A stretch of DNA of 9,198 nucleotides from Candidatus Glassiibacteriota bacterium. GTDB taxonomy: Bacteria > Gemmatimonadota > Glassbacteria > GWA2-58-10. The DNA is taken from the NCBI GenBank assembly GCA_016934095.1, contig JAFGTO010000261.1, positions 1 through 9,198 of the forward strand, read 5' to 3'. How positions within the stretch are numbered: position 1 is the first letter of the stretch; every line of letters starts with the position of its first letter. The notes under the pieces are model-generated. The model ran no database searches, had not been told where the DNA came from, and worked only from the letters and a program-made list of their open reading frames with translations. Below are positions 1-7,436 of the stretch, piece by piece. The translations under genes and the position numbers were made by a program.

Positions 1-2
1 AG

Positions 3-701
3 GGCCTGCTGACAGCCCTGCTGCGTCATTTCGACGACCCCGGAGTATTCGGGGTCTGCGCCAGGAGTCTGGATTGGGACCGGGAGACTTTCCGCGATGG
101 GGGCAAGGTGGGCACCTGGAAAAGGGGCTTCTGGAGGGTCTGGCGCAACTACGATCTAGTGGAGACTTCCTCGCCCCCGGACCCGCCGGGCGACCTGCCG
201 ACTTTCTACTGTCCCGGGGGTTTCTCTGCTTTCGACCGGCGCAAGTGGCTCGAGCTGGAAGGGCTGGATGAGACTTTCAGCCCTTTCAACTGGGAGGACA
301 CCGATATCTGTTACCGTGCGCTAAAAAGGGGCTGGCGCCTGAGCTACGAGCCCCGGGCCACGGTGTACCACCGCCCGAACACCACCATCGGCGGAGCGTT
401 CCGCCGGGCGTATGTCCGCTACATCTCCCGCAGGAACCGCCTGCTCTTCCACTGGAAAAACCTGACCGGGCCTGCCATGCTGGCTGAGCACCTGGCGTTC
501 CTGGCCCTTTCCCTGCCGCTTGCACTGCTGCGCCTGGACCCGGTGAGCCTGGCTGCAGCGTTCGGGGCTTTGGGCCGTCTGCCGCGGGTCATCAGGCTGA
601 GAGCACTGGAAAAGGCCCGGGCTACCGTAACAGACAGCCGGGTCAGGGAGTTATACCGGCAGGTGCCTCCGCCGGGAGATTCGCGGCTGATATTGAAGTA
701 A
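3..701 (+). CDS. GT2-family glycosyltransferase, C-terminal part (5' end outside window)
   Basis: The reading frame is open from base 3 to the TAA at 699-701, giving 232 visible residues; the start lies before the window. A GTG at 108 is only an internal codon, since conserved-looking sequence continues upstream of it. Around visible residues 70-120 lies a GT2 acceptor/catalytic region: a 'CPGGFSAF' stretch, then 'GLDETFSPFNWEDTDICYR' with the acidic ED-x-D motif at residues 98-101 (bases 294-305), then 'GWRLSYEP' and 'VYHRP'. This order matches rhamnosyltransferase-like GT2 enzymes (WbbL type) that transfer sugars from nucleotide donors onto cell-surface polysaccharide, normally at the cytoplasmic face of the inner membrane. 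A basic then hydrophobic tail (about residues 135-182) could associate with the membrane. The donor-binding N-terminal half is not visible, so donor and acceptor cannot be named. It lies 249 bases before the next gene and is probably a separate transcription unit. Confidence 0.87.
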   Translation, partial: GLLTALLRHFDDPGVFGVCARSLDWDRETFRDGGKVGTWKRGFWRVWRNYDLVETSSPPDPPGDLPTFYCPGGFSAFDRRKWLELEGLDETFSPFNWEDTDICYRALKRGWRLSYEPRATVYHRPNTTIGGAFRRAYVRYISRRNRLLFHWKNLTGPAMLAEHLAFLALSLPLALLRLDPVSLAAAFGALGRLPRVIRLRALEKARATVTDSRVRELYRQVPPPGDSRLILK

Positions 702-726
702 TAAAACCCCCGGCTTCGCGCCCCCT

Positions 727-748
727 CCCGGCACTGCCGTGAGCCGGG
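727..748 (+). terminator. Possible terminator hairpin after the glycosyltransferase
   Basis: CCCGG (727-731) pairs with CCGGG (744-748), and CAC (732-734) with GTG (739-741), leaving a four-base loop and a two-base bulge. A run of five T lies at 767-771, about 18 bases after the stem, which is further away than in a standard intrinsic terminator. The position just after the stop codon favours a role in ending or stabilising the upstream transcript, but this is a weak call. Confidence 0.35.
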
Positions 749-854
749 TCCCTGTCATCATGCAAATTTTTCCTCAGGCTTTGAATAAAAGATATTTCCT
801 GACCGGACCAAATCTGATTAACTACTGCAAGGAGGGGCGCCTGATAAGACATTG

Positions 855-873
855 TGGGTTTTCTTAAAACCTA
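855..873 (+). other. Small leader hairpin
   Basis: GGTTTT (857-862) and AAAACC (866-871) are perfect inverted repeats around a three-base loop. One G-T and one T-A pair extend the stem to 855-873. It lies in the probable untranslated leader of the receptor gene, between two purine-rich tracts. It is too AT-rich to be very stable, and no function can be read from it. Confidence 0.35.
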
Positions 874-940
874 AATTCAGCAAAGGAGGCGGAAGGAGTC
901 CTGAAGAGAACGGATTTGTCAGAAATTATTCAGCTCATTC

Positions 941-946
941 AGGAGG
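941..946 (+). promoter_or_regulatory. Ribosome-binding site that fixes the receptor start at 951
   Basis: A perfect AGGAGG ends four bases before the ATG at 951. The frame is open further upstream to a TTG at 852, but those extra 33 codons are low-complexity, carry no signal-like segment and would bury the clear signal peptide that begins at 951. The site and the signal peptide together decide the start. Confidence 0.85.
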
Positions 947-950
947 ATTT

Positions 951-3900
951 ATGTCCAAAAATGGTAAGCTTTCCGGTTTGTCGGCGGCGCTGACAGCCGT
1001 GGTTCTGTTGATCCTATTATCCTTTGTCCCGGTGTCTGCCCAGCTCAACACGGCCAAGCTCGAGGGCTTTGTGCGGGACAAGGATAGCGGCAGGCCGCTG
1101 GCAGGCGCCCAGGTGGTAGTGGAGGGCACGCGCCTGGGTAATGTAACCAACGCCGACGGCTACTACTTCGTCCTCAGCATCCCGCCCGGACTCAGGTCCA
1201 TTTCTTTCAGCTACACCGGCTACCAGAAAATCACTGTCGCCGATCAGCGCTTTCTGGCAGGCCATACTGTTACCCTGGATGCGACTTTGAGCTCGACAAT
1301 TCTCCAGCTCGAAGGTATCACTATCGAGGGTGAGTCCGAGGCGCTGATACCGAGAGACAACACGGTGACCAAGCAGCGCCTTACCGCCGAGAGGCTGGAA
1401 GAGTCTCCGGCTACCAAGCTGGAGGACCTGATGATCCTCGAGGCCGGAGTGCAGATCGGCGGCGAGGGCGGAAGGGCGCGCGGGCTGCGCATCCGTGGCG
1501 GGCGCCTCGGCGAGGAGGCTATGGTGGTCGACGGGGTCATCGTGCGCAACTATACGGCCAACCCCTTCCGGCCCGGCGCGTACTGGATCTGGACCCACGA
1601 GGAAGCCTCCCTCGGTGAGGACACCACTCCGCTGGAATTTTCAGTCGGCGCGGTCGAGGAGGTGGACATCATCACCGGCGGCTTTCAGGCCGAGTACGGC
1701 AACGCACAGTCGGGGATTATCAACATTGTCACCAAGGAGGGCGGGCCCAGGCTCAAGGGTAACGCGCGGATCACTACCGATGAGCTGAACCCGCGAACTG
1801 CCAACTACGGCTATAACCAGCTCCAGGTCAATATCGGCGGGCCGGTTCCCTTTGTTCCCAACCTGTTTTACAACGGCTCCGGCGAGCTCCAGGGCCGGGC
1901 CGATGTTTTTCCCACCCATGCCAGCGAGGGTTTCCGCGGGGTCAACCAGGATTTCGTGGACCACCTCAACGAGGCGGTCCGCAATGACCCCGTGCTGGGC
2001 GCGAAAGATATCCAGCCTGCGTTCACTCTCGAGGAGTTTCAGCTGGGCAGGGCTTTCTTCGCCGAAAAAATGGGGGAAGATCCCGGGTTGTTCTCTCCAT
2101 CGCACCCGGCCCGCCAGCCCAACAACTGGATGGACAGGACAACCGTGTCCGGGAAACTGACTTCTTCGCCGATCAGGGGCCTGAAACTTATCGGCAGCCA
2201 TAACTTTTCCAGGAACCAGAGGACCTGGCCTGCCTCCGGAGACCCGTATTTCAACTTCGGCTATGCCACACCCAAGATGCTGCCGATGCGCCGGTGGTCG
2301 GCCGACAGGGGCGACATCCTCGCCGATGGAGACACCTCGGCCCTGGTGCCGGTCAACGTGGCCAGGAGGACCCGCACCTCGAACTTCCTTACCGGAGCCA
2401 ACTGGGATTTCTACCAGTCAAGAAACCGCAGCGCCTCGCTCCAGTTCCGCTACACCAATTTCAGGACCCAGGACATCAACTCCTCCAACCTGAAAGACAA
2501 CTATGTCCGCGAGGATAATACCATCCTCTCGTGGTCGCCGCACGATATCCCCTTCGAGGTCGAGACCTGGCCCGGCCGCAGCGAGCCGGGGCCGGGTATC
2601 GCCTACGATCCGGCTGTGGGCGACCTGCATGGAGAAGCCTGGGCGAAATATTACTATCCGGACGGCTCGGGGTACTGGAACCGCTCCTACGGATACGCCA
2701 CTCCTTTCGGATACGAGCAGAACGTTCAGCTCTACTACATGAACTACCGGTACCTCAAGGAGCTCCAGCACAACTTCAAGCTTGACTTCGACATCCAGGC
2801 CGACCGCCAGAACCGTGTCAAATTCGGAGTTCAGGCCACCCGCTTCGATAACCTCAAGTTCGAGACCGGCCGCAGGGTGCGCGAGCTTGACAACGAGTTC
2901 AATTACCGGCCCAGGATGTACGGGTTCTACGCCCAGAACCGCACGGACCTCGGAGATTTCGTTTTCGACTACGGCCTGCGCTACGACTCGTTCCAGCCCC
3001 GCGACAACTGGGCGTTCCGCTACGGAGACCTCTGGGGCGAGAGGTATTACCCGGAGAATTTCAGCGAGTGGTCTCCGCGTTTCGACGTGGCTTTCCCGGT
3101 GACCGACAGGTCGCAGCTCAGGTTCTCCTACGGGGTCTTCACCCAGCTTCCAGGCCTGGACCAGATTTTCAGCGGCTCGAACCCCGGAGGCCTCGGGTTC
3201 ACCCGGACGGATGCTTTCGAGTCCGGCCTGAGCTACCTGGCCACCGAGGACATAGTGCTGGACCTGGTGGCCTATTACCGGGATGCCGAGGGCAACCTGG
3301 CCAGCGCCAGCTTTTTCAGGGACTATACCCAGTGGCACACCGGCAGGGAGGTCCGCGAGCTGACCTCCGGTTACGCCAACGCCGACAAGGGGAACATCAA
3401 GGGCATGGACCTGACCCTGAAGAAACGCTTCTCGCAGAATTACTCCTGCAACATCGTCTACACCCTGCAGTTCTCCAGGACCACGGGCTCGAGCTACCTG
3501 AGCAGCACCCGGGACGACCTGCGGCCCATGGGCGGCGACCGCACCCACGTGTTCTCGACCTATCTCAACTACCTCTTCCCGGAGGACTTCCAGGCCGGCT
3601 CCTGGGTCAACCCGGTCCTTAAAAATTTCAGGGCCTACGCCAGCTTCACTTTCCAGAGCGGCCAGCCGACCGGCGACCTCAGCCGGCGCCGGGGCCGCTG
3701 GGACCACAACTTGGACCTCAGGCTGAATAAAACTTTTTACCTCGGCAGCACCCGCCGCCTGAGCGGGTTCGTGGAAATCTACAATGCCACCAACCGCAAG
3801 CTCCCCAGGGCATATCCTTCCGGGTACCAGTACCAGGGTTACCGCTATGTCACCGGAGGCGTGGACCTTTACTGGGAGGATGCCACTTCAGTGGGCAAGT

Positions 3901-4055
3901 ACTTGTTCCAGGCTGATTTCAACCAGGACGGGATCCTGACCGTGATGGAAGCGGCCAAAGGGGCTATCGCCAACTCCATGATGAGCAATCTCGACGACTG
4001 GTCGGACTGGGGAATCGCCCGGCAGATTCGTCTCGGCCTCGATTTCAGCTTCTGA
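951..4055 (+). CDS. TonB-dependent outer-membrane receptor, SusC-like, with carboxypeptidase-regulatory-like domain
   Basis: 1034 residues. It should form an outer-membrane barrel that imports a bound substrate using TonB-ExbBD energy. Residues 1-30 are a signal peptide (hydrophobic core 'AVVLLILL', cleavage after 'VSA'). Residues about 36-112 are a CarboxypepD_reg-like beta-sandwich ('GRPLAGAQVVVEGT', 'TNADGYYFV', 'SFSYTGYQ'). A TonB-box-like 'LEGITIEGE' is at 120-128. The plug covers about 150-265, with 'GLRIRGG', 'MVVDGV', 'VEEVDIITGGFQAEYGNAQSG' split across the end of the plug, and 'INIVTK'. The remainder is a barrel rich in alternating aromatic strands, ending 'IRLGLDFSF' with the terminal Phe recognised by the BAM machinery. 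Unusually, residues 989-1000 read DFNQDGILTVME, a canonical EF-hand calcium loop, between the last two predicted strands. The domain order resembles SusC, but no SusD gene follows. The next gene starts 54 bases later, so co-transcription is likely. Substrate unknown. Confidence 0.95.
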   Translation: MSKNGKLSGLSAALTAVVLLILLSFVPVSAQLNTAKLEGFVRDKDSGRPLAGAQVVVEGTRLGNVTNADGYYFVLSIPPGLRSISFSYTGYQKITVADQRFLAGHTVTLDATLSSTILQLEGITIEGESEALIPRDNTVTKQRLTAERLEESPATKLEDLMILEAGVQIGGEGGRARGLRIRGGRLGEEAMVVDGVIVRNYTANPFRPGAYWIWTHEEASLGEDTTPLEFSVGAVEEVDIITGGFQAEYGNAQSGIINIVTKEGGPRLKGNARITTDELNPRTANYGYNQLQVNIGGPVPFVPNLFYNGSGELQGRADVFPTHASEGFRGVNQDFVDHLNEAVRNDPVLGAKDIQPAFTLEEFQLGRAFFAEKMGEDPGLFSPSHPARQPNNWMDRTTVSGKLTSSPIRGLKLIGSHNFSRNQRTWPASGDPYFNFGYATPKMLPMRRWSADRGDILADGDTSALVPVNVARRTRTSNFLTGANWDFYQSRNRSASLQFRYTNFRTQDINSSNLKDNYVREDNTILSWSPHDIPFEVETWPGRSEPGPGIAYDPAVGDLHGEAWAKYYYPDGSGYWNRSYGYATPFGYEQNVQLYYMNYRYLKELQHNFKLDFDIQADRQNRVKFGVQATRFDNLKFETGRRVRELDNEFNYRPRMYGFYAQNRTDLGDFVFDYGLRYDSFQPRDNWAFRYGDLWGERYYPENFSEWSPRFDVAFPVTDRSQLRFSYGVFTQLPGLDQIFSGSNPGGLGFTRTDAFESGLSYLATEDIVLDLVAYYRDAEGNLASASFFRDYTQWHTGREVRELTSGYANADKGNIKGMDLTLKKRFSQNYSCNIVYTLQFSRTTGSSYLSSTRDDLRPMGGDRTHVFSTYLNYLFPEDFQAGSWVNPVLKNFRAYASFTFQSGQPTGDLSRRRGRWDHNLDLRLNKTFYLGSTRRLSGFVEIYNATNRKLPRAYPSGYQYQGYRYVTGGVDLYWEDATSVGKYLFQADFNQDGILTVMEAAKGAIANSMMSNLDDWSDWGIARQIRLGLDFSF

Positions 4056-4064
4056 GGCGGTGCG

Positions 4065-4086
4065 GCTGGAACAAATCGATTCCAGC
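4065..4086 (+). other. Intercistronic hairpin between receptor and large exported protein
   Basis: GCTGGAA (4065-4071) and TTCCAGC (4080-4086) are perfect inverted repeats with an eight-base loop. The structure starts ten bases after the receptor stop codon and ends 11 bases before the AGGAG ribosome-binding site of the next gene. There is no T-run after it, so it is not a classical terminator. It could protect the 3' end of the receptor message or tune relative expression of the two genes; this is inference. Confidence 0.55.
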
Positions 4087-4109
4087 GGTCAATCTACAGG
4101 AGATCAATT

Positions 4110-7100
4110 ATGCTGAAACTGAAGGACTTATTGAGCAAAGCGGCCCTGGCTGCCCTGGTGTTCGGCCTGGCCTCGCCCGCCGCGGCGATACAGACCAAGA
4201 GCAGGAAATCCCAGGGCAACAATTTCGGCTTCGAGATGAACCTCGGCTCGACAGTCTTTGCCGGGACTTCCGAGTACCCGAGGGGCTCGGGGAATGAGAT
4301 CCCCACCTACGAGGGCGGGTGGGGACACTTCCTGGCGGTTTCCAGGGACCTGGACGGCGATGGTGCCAGCGAGGACACCCTCTACGGCCATAGCCGGGGC
4401 AGGACCATCGGCGGTAAGCTGGGAAGCCTGGAAGCCTACGACATCCTGAAACAAGGCTACGATGCCGGAGAGCGCATGGACCAGTGGGCCAGCCGGGTGG
4501 AGGTCAACGAGGTCTACTCTTCCCTGGACCCGGATAACCTGGCCAGGTGGCCGGCGGAGTTCCGCGAGGGCCGGACCCTGGAGGGAGAACCGGTCCTCCA
4601 CGGCGTGGAAACGTTGTGTGCCCGGCACTCGGACGTTTTCGACGACAGCTACCACCAGTCGAAACCGCCCACGGGTGTCTCCATGGAGTACCAGTTCTTC
4701 TTCCTCAATTTCGGGGAGAGCAACGATATCGGTTACGGGCACCTGTTCATCCGCAACATGTCCGAGTACCTGGTCTGGAACCCTAACCCGGACTACGTGG
4801 GGCAGGTGTCCGCCACTCCGAACGGGCAAGACTGGGGCGGTTTCTGCCTGGTCTACGTCGAGAACTACATCGGCATCGGGCCGGAAGCTATCAACATGGA
4901 CGAGGGCTGGGCTTTCCACCCGGAGAAAGAAATCAAGTGCATGGTCGACTACGACGGCATGGAGCCCACTTTCACCCGCGGCGGACATACTTTCATCCTG
5001 GGCTACAAGTCCCTGCGTCCCTGCTCCTGGCAGGATGAGACCATGGCACTGACCAACTGCAACAACATGAGGTGGGGAACCGAGTTCGGCTTCACCATCT
5101 CCAGGGATATCGGCACTGAGGCAAACCCGGGCCTGGTTTACCGGTGGTGCAAGGCTGTGCATGACGGTGTCGAGGAGGACATGTCCGAGCTCTTCGAGGA
5201 TGAGCTGAGCCCCTGGACCGGCAGGCCCGCCGTAGGGGTGCCGGGGATGCTCCTGCCCACCGACGGGCGCTACAGCCAGTGGCTCTGGGGCCGCCAGGGC
5301 CGGATCAACTATACCGCCTGGTCGGAGCTTCACGACTTCGGCCCCCGGGACAGCACCAGCACCGACTTTGCAATCATGTGCTGCTACCCTGCCAACCCGC
5401 CCATGGTGCTTAAGCCCTCCGCCGTGGAGTACATCGACGACCCCGAGCTCCAGGTGCAGATGGAGCCTATGGAGGTCATGGGGGATGTGGTCAAGGCGGT
5501 CTACGAGGGAGGGTATACCCTGGCCGAGACACCGTTACCGCAGCCGCTGACTATCATACCGGGGGACGGCAAGGTGACTATCACCTGGAGCGATGTCAAC
5601 CTCAACACGCCGGACGCTTTCTACTACTTCCTGCAGGAGCACCCCGAGGCGGACCCCAACCAGGTCTACCGCGAGTATGACTTCGAGGGCTACCGGCTCT
5701 ACCGGAACTATACCGGCCCCAGCGATGCTCACGCCGAGCTGATCGACTCCTGCAGCCTCTCGGACAACAACCTGCACTTCCATTACGTAGACACGCGGGA
5801 CAAGGACCTGTCGTACCGCCGCCTGAGGAACGGGCTGAAAGTCTGGTACGCCCTGGTACCCTATGACCGGAATTACAACCCGCAGACCGGCGAGGAGTTC
5901 AGCCTTCCCGCTGAAGGCACCTCAAAGGTATGGAACCGGCCTTTCCCAGAGGGTTACCACACGGTCCGTCCGCGCAGCGACGCCAGCAACTTCAAGCCCG
6001 CCTCCATGTCCGGGGTCGCATACGTGCCGGAATCGGTGAGCCTGGAGGCGGTTTCCCTGACCTCTTTCAAACTCTCCGGGGATGGCACCGGAAGGCTGAC
6101 CGAGCCGCCACAGTTCCTGGAGCCGCAGGTCGAGATCATGCTGGAGACTGTTATCGATGAAAAGATCAAGGAAGACTTGACTGTTTTTCTCGACTGTTAC
6201 GAAATGGGATTCGAGGTCAAGGACCCAGCCTGCGGTTCCGGTTACAGCGGGGCCGGCAAGCGGTTTATCAGGCTGCTGGACTCCTCGGGCGAGGTGCTCG
6301 ACGAGCCGGCGCCGGTCCCGGGAAGGAACTATGATGAAGAGGCCGGCCGCGTTTTCAACGGGCCGCTGGAAAGAGACGGGCTGATCTACGTTCTGCGCGC
6401 CACCTTCAAGAGCCTCGCCGGCGGTGAGCTTTATTACCACATCGATCCGGGAGCTTATGACGGTGCGGATGTCTATGCGGTGGAGGGGAAATGCAGCAAC
6501 CTGGTAGGCACCGCCCCGGGCAACGAGGGCTTTGCCCGCACCGGTGTGTTCGAGCTGACCTGGAAAGATGCCGGGGACGGCAACCTGACCCTGGAGGTGC
6601 AGGACAAAACCCGCGGCCTGCCAGTGCCTTTCAGTCCCTACACCGATAACGGCGGCTGGGGCTTCCTGACCTCCTCCAGCATGTATATGAGGGCTTACAC
6701 GGAAATCCGGGACGAAGTACCCCGCGAGCTGCGGGAGCGCCTGATGGTCGAGACCATGCCCGCAGAGAACGACAGGAGGTTCGGCGTCTATGTCAACGGC
6801 CTGGTCTGGGAAATCTACCGCAGCGGCGGTTTCACCATGCCCTCCCCGGGTACGGTCTTTACTGTCGCCAATGCTTTCGGCACCTGGAACGAAGACTCGA
6901 CCAGGTTCACCCAGTACCCGGACCCGCCGTTCCCCGGAGACCGGTGGAGGATCGAGATCAAGTCTTCCACGCTCAACGAAGAGGACATCGAGCTGAGCAA
7001 GATCAGGGTGGTCCCCAATCCCTATATCGCCACCTCGGTGCTCGACCAGTCCGGCGGCAGCCGGAGGATCGATTTTGTCAACCTGCCGGACCGCTGCACC

Positions 7101-7370
7101 ATTCGTATCTATACGCTGAGCGGGAACCTGATCAACGTGCTGAACCACATCGGCGCCAGCCGCACCGGCTGGGGGAATTTCGTCGATGTCGACAACCTGC
7201 AGCCCAACAACGAGCCGTTCTCGTTCACCGGGTACGACAACCACGGCGGAACCGAGGCCTGGAACATGAAGAACCGCTTCGGCCAGACCGTGGCCAGCGG
7301 CCTGTATTTCTACCACGTGACGGACCCGCGGGGGAAAACGCATACCGGTAAGTTCTACATAGTCAACTGA
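4110..7370 (+). CDS. Large exported protein with FN3-like domain and FlgD/T9SS-type C-terminal sorting-like domain; function unknown
   Basis: 1086 residues, started at the ATG at 4110, seven bases after AGGAG (4098-4102). Residues 1-26 are a signal peptide (basic start, 'ALAALVFGLA' core, cleavage after 'AAA'). Residues 27 to about 475 form a region I do not recognise; it includes an acidic DxDGDG turn at 80-85 and many aromatic strands. Residues about 480-610 look fibronectin-III-like ('GDGKVTITWSDV', 'FEGYRLYRNY', 'VWYALVPYDRNYNP'). Residues about 610-955 are a second unrecognised beta-rich region. Residues 960-1086 are a FlgD-Ig/type-IX-sorting-like domain: 'KIRVVPNPY' (PNPY at 969-972), 'TIRIYTLSGNLINVL', 'RFGQTVASGLYFYHV' and final 'GKFYIVN'. 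In Bacteroidota, such C-terminal domains send proteins through the type IX system to the cell surface. There are 13 cysteines, many more than in its neighbours, which suggests disulfides outside the cytoplasm. Lying between a TonB receptor and a PorV-like gene, it is most plausibly a surface-displayed binding protein or receptor partner. No enzymatic motif was seen. Confidence 0.9.
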   Translation: MLKLKDLLSKAALAALVFGLASPAAAIQTKSRKSQGNNFGFEMNLGSTVFAGTSEYPRGSGNEIPTYEGGWGHFLAVSRDLDGDGASEDTLYGHSRGRTIGGKLGSLEAYDILKQGYDAGERMDQWASRVEVNEVYSSLDPDNLARWPAEFREGRTLEGEPVLHGVETLCARHSDVFDDSYHQSKPPTGVSMEYQFFFLNFGESNDIGYGHLFIRNMSEYLVWNPNPDYVGQVSATPNGQDWGGFCLVYVENYIGIGPEAINMDEGWAFHPEKEIKCMVDYDGMEPTFTRGGHTFILGYKSLRPCSWQDETMALTNCNNMRWGTEFGFTISRDIGTEANPGLVYRWCKAVHDGVEEDMSELFEDELSPWTGRPAVGVPGMLLPTDGRYSQWLWGRQGRINYTAWSELHDFGPRDSTSTDFAIMCCYPANPPMVLKPSAVEYIDDPELQVQMEPMEVMGDVVKAVYEGGYTLAETPLPQPLTIIPGDGKVTITWSDVNLNTPDAFYYFLQEHPEADPNQVYREYDFEGYRLYRNYTGPSDAHAELIDSCSLSDNNLHFHYVDTRDKDLSYRRLRNGLKVWYALVPYDRNYNPQTGEEFSLPAEGTSKVWNRPFPEGYHTVRPRSDASNFKPASMSGVAYVPESVSLEAVSLTSFKLSGDGTGRLTEPPQFLEPQVEIMLETVIDEKIKEDLTVFLDCYEMGFEVKDPACGSGYSGAGKRFIRLLDSSGEVLDEPAPVPGRNYDEEAGRVFNGPLERDGLIYVLRATFKSLAGGELYYHIDPGAYDGADVYAVEGKCSNLVGTAPGNEGFARTGVFELTWKDAGDGNLTLEVQDKTRGLPVPFSPYTDNGGWGFLTSSSMYMRAYTEIRDEVPRELRERLMVETMPAENDRRFGVYVNGLVWEIYRSGGFTMPSPGTVFTVANAFGTWNEDSTRFTQYPDPPFPGDRWRIEIKSSTLNEEDIELSKIRVVPNPYIATSVLDQSGGSRRIDFVNLPDRCTIRIYTLSGNLINVLNHIGASRTGWGNFVDVDNLQPNNEPFSFTGYDNHGGTEAWNMKNRFGQTVASGLYFYHVTDPRGKTHTGKFYIVN
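6987..7367 (+). other. C-terminal FlgD/T9SS-like sorting domain of the large exported protein
   Basis: This region encodes residues 960-1086. Families of this type begin with a conserved 'PNP' turn, continue with a strand ending in a 'Y-x-L-x-G' turn, and close with a 'G-x-x-v-x-S-G-x-Y' strand pair and a short basic or hydrophobic tail. All elements are visible: PNPY at 969-972, 'IRIYTLSGNL' at 998-1007, and 'GQTVASGLYFY' at 1058-1068. Between the second and third elements there is a stretch of about 45 residues, longer than in most compact sorting domains. True type IX use is inferred, because no translocon gene lies in the window. Confidence 0.75.
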
Positions 7371-7436
7371 GCGGGTGCAAACCGTTAAGCGTTACCGGAA
7401 AATGCCAAATCCCCTTAGAATGTACGGAGGTCAATA

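Larger units (their letters stand above)
702..950 (+). other. Intergenic region and likely 5' leader of the three-gene operon
   Basis: This 249-base gap carries no convincing coding sequence. It contains the GC-rich hairpin at 727-748, an AT-rich patch at about 762-800 that is the most likely place for the operon promoter, and then a purine-rich stretch with Shine-Dalgarno-like tracts at 829-837, 882-889 and 893-898 before the true site at 941-946. I found no convincing sigma-70 (-35/-10) pair and no Bacteroidota-type TTTG/TAnnTTTG promoter. A TTGAAT at 781-786 has no suitably spaced -10 partner. The promoter is therefore inferred from base composition only. Confidence 0.5.

Noticed and set aside
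781..815. TTGAAT as the -35 element of a sigma-70 promoter
   Set aside because: No -10-like hexamer at 16-18 bases; the nearest AT-rich candidate is about 23 bases away.
841..867. Possible short leader peptide starting at CTG 841 after the purine tract at 829-837
   Set aside because: It would need a rare CTG start and encodes only eight codons before TAA, with no regulatory motif such as repeated codons.
852..950. In-frame TTG extension of the receptor by 33 codons
   Set aside because: The ATG at 951 has a perfect AGGAGG and begins a clear signal peptide. The extension has a poorly placed ribosome-binding site and would disrupt export.
2418..3707. Long minus-strand open frame (429 codons) opposite the receptor gene
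   Set aside because: It lies fully opposite a well-supported gene. Long antisense frames are expected here because GC-rich codon use avoids the sense codons that become stops on the other strand. The translation is low-complexity Val/Glu/Gly-rich and has no domain.
4347..4377. DxDGDG segment of the large protein as a second EF-hand
   Set aside because: It has Asp at loop positions 1, 3 and 5 and Gly at 6, but position 12 is Leu rather than Glu or Asp. It may still be an acidic turn, but it is not a full EF-hand loop.
5922..7343. Long minus-strand open frame (473 codons) opposite the large exported protein, and a similar one at 4128-5333
   Set aside because: Same cause: antisense shadows of a GC-rich gene, with no ribosome-binding site or recognisable motif.
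7382..7398. Imperfect inverted repeat in the gap before the PorV-like gene
   Set aside because: Only a seven-base stem with a central mismatch and a three-base loop. It is too weak to call a structure.
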